DNA of 10,279 nt from Entrophospora sp. SA101 (taxonomy: Eukaryota; Glomeromycota; Glomeromycetes; Entrophosporales; Entrophosporaceae), in NCBI GenBank assembly GCA_958430865.1, contig CAUDNR010001375.1, positions 5,417-15,695 on the forward strand. The letters are read 5' to 3'. The position numbers and the translations under genes were made by a program. The notes below the pieces were generated by a model that was not told the origin of the DNA, searched no databases, and was given only the letters and a program-made list of their open reading frames with translations. This document shows, piece after piece, positions 8,522-10,279 of this stretch. Each line of letters starts with the position of its first letter. Position 1 is the first letter of the stretch.

Positions 8522-8530
8522 TCACGTCAT
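8522..8530 (-). promoter_or_regulatory. CRE-like bZIP site upstream of USP
   Basis: On the minus strand the site reads ATGACGTGA, close to the ATF/CREB consensus TGACGTCA, about 130 bp upstream of the USP start codon. A second ACGT core (GCGACGTGCC) lies near 8490. Such sites are common in fungal stress promoters, but short enough to occur by chance. Confidence 0.25.
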
Positions 8531-8541
8531 AATCACGATAG

Positions 8542-8563
8542 GTCGGTGGGTTATGTGACCGAC
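8542..8563. other. Short hairpin GTCGGT/ACCGAC
   Basis: A perfect 6-bp inverted repeat with a 10-nt loop, locally GC-rich in an AT-rich spacer, upstream of the USP gene. It could be a dyad binding site or the tip of an old element. Confidence 0.3.
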
Positions 8564-9217
8564 TTGTCGAAGTTTACATATTAATACGACATGCTGCAAC
8601 AAGTGAACATTGGTGTTATTTCTTTTTTTTTAATTATTATATGACACTACATATCAATTTGATTTTCTTATGATGGTATACTCTATATATTAAATAAATT
8701 TTATTATTAATCTAATAATAATGTGGATTCTGAATTCAAAATTCAAAATTCAAAATCTTACTTTGAATTTAAATTTATTTCACACTCAAATGAAGCTCCG
8801 TTTTTGAAATGATTTTTAATTGGAGTCGCAGTCCAATGTCTGGTATGTTCTTATAATAAAAATAACCTTATTGGGACCTTATTGGAACCATCAACTTCGA
8901 CAGCAATATCTAAACTGACATGTATCGTGGGGACACTTGCAATAATTATGTACTCATTGCAGTCCCAAAATGAAATAAAACAAACAACATTAGTTTAATC
9001 TTATCTTATAAATGTTAATAACAAGAATCATATACCTAGTTTCGAACAAACTATACATCCTGTCATTAAATATAATTTTAAATGGTTGCTGTCACTAGAA
9101 ACTTCTTGGTCACTGTTATTAAAAATTCGATTATCATTAGTAGTGTTGATTGTGTTTGAAATTGTAATGGGGTTATTGGTAGGTGAAATTGTATTAGCAT
9201 TGTTGGTAGGATTAATG
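8564..9217. other. Non-coding spacer with minor repeats
   Basis: No supported gene. It holds a tandem TTCAAAA repeat at about 8734-8755 facing an inverted TTTGAATTT, a small dyad ATTGGA(7)TCCAAT at about 8819-8837, and a repeated ACCTTATTGG at about 8866-8886. A minus-strand frame at 9267-9028 is N/T/S-rich low complexity, and its start lies inside the inverted-repeat element, so I do not call it a gene. Confidence 0.45.
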
Positions 9218-9359
9218 CAGGGTTGGCAAATTGACTGGTCCATTGAGAACAGATGGTCCATTGCCATTAATAAAATACTAAATATGCTTAAAGTGTTACA
9301 CTAATGGACCCAATGGGCCACCAATAGACCATCAACGGACCGCACATTTGCCAACCCTG
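9218..9359. mobile_element. Terminal-inverted-repeat element (MITE-like), 142 bp
   Basis: Both ends read inward CAGGGTTGGCAAAT, identical over 14 bases, with weaker inverted similarity for about 45 more bases. The central spacer is about 40 bp of AT-rich sequence. The arms contain repeated variants of GGTCCATTG (for example near 9237 and 9253, and inverted as AATGGACC, AATGGGCC and CAACGGACC at 9303-9341). It cannot encode a transposase, so it would be non-autonomous. Ends beginning CAGGG are typical of hAT-type elements, but the flanking 8-mers (GATTAATG and GGACAGTT) do not form a target-site duplication. The family is therefore unassigned and the copy is old or has slightly different ends. 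Confidence 0.65.
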
Positions 9360-9710
9360 GGACAGTTTCCCTTGTTGTAGACGCAGTGAATGTTATGATA
9401 TTGTTATCTGGTCCTCGGAAATTTTGATTTGCATATTTATAATAAAATACCCAACCAACTCTCTATTTGAAAAATGTACATGACCGAATCTAAGATACTA
9501 AGTTTGATTAGAAAAAATAATTTAATTATGAATAGCTATTTGATATTTTTCGCCTTTTTGCTATTTTTGACATGTACAAACTCAGCATCGGGAAAGAAAG
9601 AATTCATCCAATTTTCGAAATATTCACCATTTCTATTAGCGTGATCAGAAGAAAAAAAAATAATAAATGTAGATATTTTTCTAATTATCGAAGTGGAGGC
9701 AAAATTATCT
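9360..9710. other. Non-coding spacer
   Basis: AT-rich, no supported gene or repeat. Short frames on both strands here run into the palindromic array and look like its by-products. Confidence 0.45.
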
Positions 9711-9712
9711 TC

Positions 9713-9825
9713 GCTTGGAGGTGGTTTTGTTTCACTTGGAAGTGGTTTTGTCTTCACTTGGAGGTGGAAATGGATTCCAAGTGAAGGTGGAGATGAATTC
9801 CAAGTGAAAGAGAGGGATTCCAAGC
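9713..9825. repeat. Symmetric palindromic array, three direct plus three inverted units
   Basis: Three forward units ending CTTGGA (9713-9719, 9731-9740, 9753-9762) are mirrored by three reverse units TCCAAG (9776-9785, 9799-9808, 9819-9825). The inner four are the perfect 10-mer TTCACTTGGA or its complement TCCAAGTGAA. The outer pair is GCTTGGA against TCCAAGC. Spacing is 20-23 bp, and all three pairs are centred on about 9769. Between them lie G-rich spacers such as GGTGGTTTTGT. A further TCCAAG occurs at 9841. The sequence could fold as a stepped cruciform, or be the core of a small mobile element or a multi-site binding array. Confidence 0.75.
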
Positions 9826-9900
9826 AAAGATAGATATCTCTCCAAGTTTATTCAAAAGTGTCGTAGAAAAAAAAAAGTAAACTATGGCACGCCGTGCTGG

Positions 9901-9939
9901 ACAAAAGTGTACTACATTTTGTTGTAAAAAAGTCGCGAC
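9901..9939. repeat. Near-palindromic tract with GTCGCGAC
   Basis: ACAAAAGTGTACTACATTTTGT (9901-9922) is close to its own reverse complement, and the perfect 8-bp palindrome GTCGCGAC follows at 9932-9939. They abut the inverted-repeat element at 9947 and may be part of the same, longer element. Confidence 0.45.
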
Positions 9940-9946
9940 ATTTTGT

Positions 9947-10100
9947 GGGAATTGGACTAGCAAAATCAGTCCTTTTAAAATTGGTTACACATGTTTTTAA
10001 AGAAAGTATTCCAAGCCCTATCTCTTTCCAATTGTAACCCTTGTATAATAGATTAAAATAAAAAATCAGAGGAGAGGTTGATTTTCCTAGTCCAATTCCC
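9947..10100. mobile_element. Inverted-repeat element, 154 bp
   Basis: GGGAATTGGACTAG at 9947-9960 is matched by its exact reverse complement at 10087-10100. The arms extend inward to about 22 bp with one mismatch (then AAAATCA). A weaker inner pair, GGTTACA/TGTAACC, suggests more of the arms was once paired. There is no coding capacity and no clear target-site duplication (flanks ATTTTGT and ATTTATG). It is a MITE-like or foldback remnant. Confidence 0.6.
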
Positions 10101-10279
10101 ATTTATGAAAAATCACCACTCTTATTATTAAATTAAATATTTCTTTTTAATATTAGGGCTGACCGCGTAACTCAAGTGAAAACTCATACGGTGCAGATCA
10201 TCTATAATCATTAATTGCTTATAGTAACAATTGGTCAACTTCAAAATACTAAAACAAAAAAAAATTATATCATTTTAAA

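Noticed and set aside
9028..9304. Opposed frames at 9028-9267 (minus) and 9086-9304 (plus)
   Set aside because: Low-complexity N/T/S or L/V composition, with ends inside the inverted-repeat element; no domain. A GTATAT donor-like site near 9047 did not lead to a convincing next exon.
9536..10102. Several short frames of 69-95 codons on both strands
   Set aside because: They translate the palindromic array and inverted-repeat element (repeated KPPPSE-like or SFTWN-like strings) and overlap each other; no protein features.

Overview
The window looks like AT-rich nuclear DNA from a eukaryote, most likely an arbuscular mycorrhizal fungus (Glomeromycotina, Rhizophagus-like). The reasons are two genes on the minus strand with short GT-AG introns (69 to 107 nt), very AT-rich spacers with poly-A/T and (TA)n runs, and remains of a zinc-ribbon-repeat plus nuclease-like family that I associate with large lineage-specific expansions in these fungi. 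The organism assignment is inference. Nothing suggests prokaryotic operons, CRISPR, tRNA or rRNA genes.

Layout. (a) 1-1700, plus strand: a possible orphan exon at 214-313, a long non-coding spacer, then a small protein with two DUF2283-type repeats (1151-1534) and no visible ATG. (b) 1712-2773, minus strand: a dead gene for a four-repeat zinc-ribbon protein with a C-terminal restriction-endonuclease-like region. (c) 2819-3363, plus strand: an unrecognised protein split over two frames. (d) 3364-5308, plus strand: a gene-poor stretch, then a decayed coiled-coil gene with an internal tandem duplication at its start and seven in-frame stops in its second half. (e) 5382-5951: an intact small membrane protein of unknown function. 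(f) 6103-8389, minus strand: the two best genes, both rebuilt here exon by exon. They are a mitochondrial MBA1/mL45/Tim44-like protein (6 exons, 262 aa) and, upstream of it in the same orientation, a universal stress protein (5 exons, 161 aa). (g) 8390-10279: the USP upstream region and then repeats: a 142-bp terminal-inverted-repeat element, a symmetric palindromic array with a period of about 21 bp, and another 154-bp inverted-repeat element.

How it fits together. The intact genes are housekeeping or stress genes: a mitoribosome/inner-membrane factor and a cytosolic nucleotide-binding stress protein. They sit tail to head and share a 14-base motif upstream of their start codons, but nothing shows co-transcription. 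The rest is fast-turnover material: family members that have died, partial genes and short non-autonomous elements. I found no convincing new biological system. The points most worth a check are the coiled-coil relic, whose stops are nearly all explicable by C-to-T or G-to-A change without indels, and the symmetric palindromic array at 9713-9825.
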